Assembly: GCA_964496705.1 (NCBI GenBank)
Contig: CAZCBJ010000243.1
Coordinates: 1 to 5,588 of the forward strand
From: CAZCBJ01 sp964496705
Lineage (GTDB): Bacteria > Chloroflexota > Anaerolineae > Anaerolineales > Anaerolineaceae
Reading direction: 5' to 3'
DNA length: 5,588 nucleotides
Below the pieces are notes generated by a model. That model was not told the origin of the DNA. It saw nothing but the letters and a program-made list of their open reading frames with translations, and searched no databases. Position numbers and translations under genes: made by a program. Every line of letters starts with the position of its first letter. The stretch's first letter is position 1. Of the stretch, positions 5,250 through 5,588 are shown piece by piece.

Positions 5250-5588
5250 CTACCCGTTCGCCGCCTGCAGCAGCTCGCGGGCTTTGGCGATCATCGCCTC
5301 CACCACCAGGTCAGTGGCTTTGCGCCCGATCTCGACCGAGGCGGTGTTGCGCGGGTCGCTGCCCATGATGCCCACCAATTGGTCGGAGTCGCGCCCCAGA
5401 TAAACGCTCATATCCACGCAGTCCGGACGCAGGTACCAAAGGAAAGATGTTTCCCATTTGGCGGCATGGTCGCCGCCCACGTCCTCGCTCTTGGGCGGGT
5501 AGTGATGCTCGCAGCCGGTGGCCACTTTCGTATCCGCGAAAGCGGCGTTGAAGCGCTCCACCACCGGCATGGACCACTCGAAGATGGG
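5250..5588 (-). CDS. Creatininase-family amidohydrolase, C-terminal part (5' end beyond window)
   Basis: The last 112 residues are visible. The frame is open through the right edge (it enters as PIFEWSMPVVERF), so the ATG at 5570 is an internal Met. GDHAAKWETS (fragment residues 39-48) corresponds to the creatininase-family HAG-x-x-ETS motif with its metal and active-site residues, and YLRPDCVDM (52-60) matches the segment after it. The C-terminal ARELL helix is also typical. Family members (creatininase, the riboflavin/F420-biosynthesis enzyme ArfB, mycofactocin MftE) are metal-dependent amidohydrolases. The remaining metal ligands should lie in the missing N-terminal half. The Gly of HAG is Ala here. 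The exact substrate cannot be told. It is the first visible gene of the putative operon and ends in TAG 61 bp before the GH20-like start. Confidence 0.8.
   Translation of the reverse strand, partial: PIFEWSMPVVERFNAAFADTKVATGCEHHYPPKSEDVGGDHAAKWETSFLWYLRPDCVDMSVYLGRDSDQLVGIMGSDPRNTASVEIGRKATDLVVEAMIAKARELLQAANG

Overview
This is a GC-rich bacterial window in which every gene I can support lies on the minus strand, so transcription runs from the right end to the left. The gene mix suggests a heterotrophic, carbohydrate-degrading bacterium, possibly Chloroflexota (Anaerolineae-like) or a similar lineage: L-arabinose isomerase, a GH20-like hydrolase, a pyrrolysine-free MttB-type methyltransferase, a creatininase-family hydrolase and a DUF123 nuclease, with degenerate short tandem repeats in a gap. 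No rRNA or other strong taxonomic marker is present, so this assignment is an inference.

Layout in transcription order. The right edge (5588-5250) holds the C-terminal 112 residues of a creatininase-family protein. After a 61-nt gap comes a GH20-like TIM-barrel glycosidase (5188-4232). Ten nucleotides further on is a trimethylamine methyltransferase (MttB/COG5598) family protein (4221-2818). Directly behind it, 2 nt away or overlapping depending on the start codon, is a small DUF123/GIY-YIG 'Uri' type protein (2815-2375). These four genes are tightly packed and probably form one operon that continues beyond the right edge.

A 180-bp AT-richer gap (2374-2195) holds two different degenerate short tandem repeats and the ribosome binding site of araA, a full-length L-arabinose isomerase (2194-689). 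Between araA and the next gene is a 316-bp noncoding stretch. It contains a 177-bp element bounded by 22-bp terminal inverted repeats and flanked by the 5-bp direct repeat CTGAG, so it looks like a MITE or relic insertion element. Inside is a hairpin followed by eight T's. The left edge (372-1) carries the N-terminal 124 residues of a membrane-anchored, cysteine-rich small protein that runs off the window.

Functionally, araA converts L-arabinose to L-ribulose, but no araB, araD, regulator or transporter is visible. The upstream cluster combines a putative sugar-cleaving hydrolase, a putative corrinoid-dependent demethylase and an amidohydrolase. This combination suggests catabolism of a methylated or amine-bearing compound, possibly sugar-linked, but neither the substrate nor the corrinoid partner protein can be seen here.
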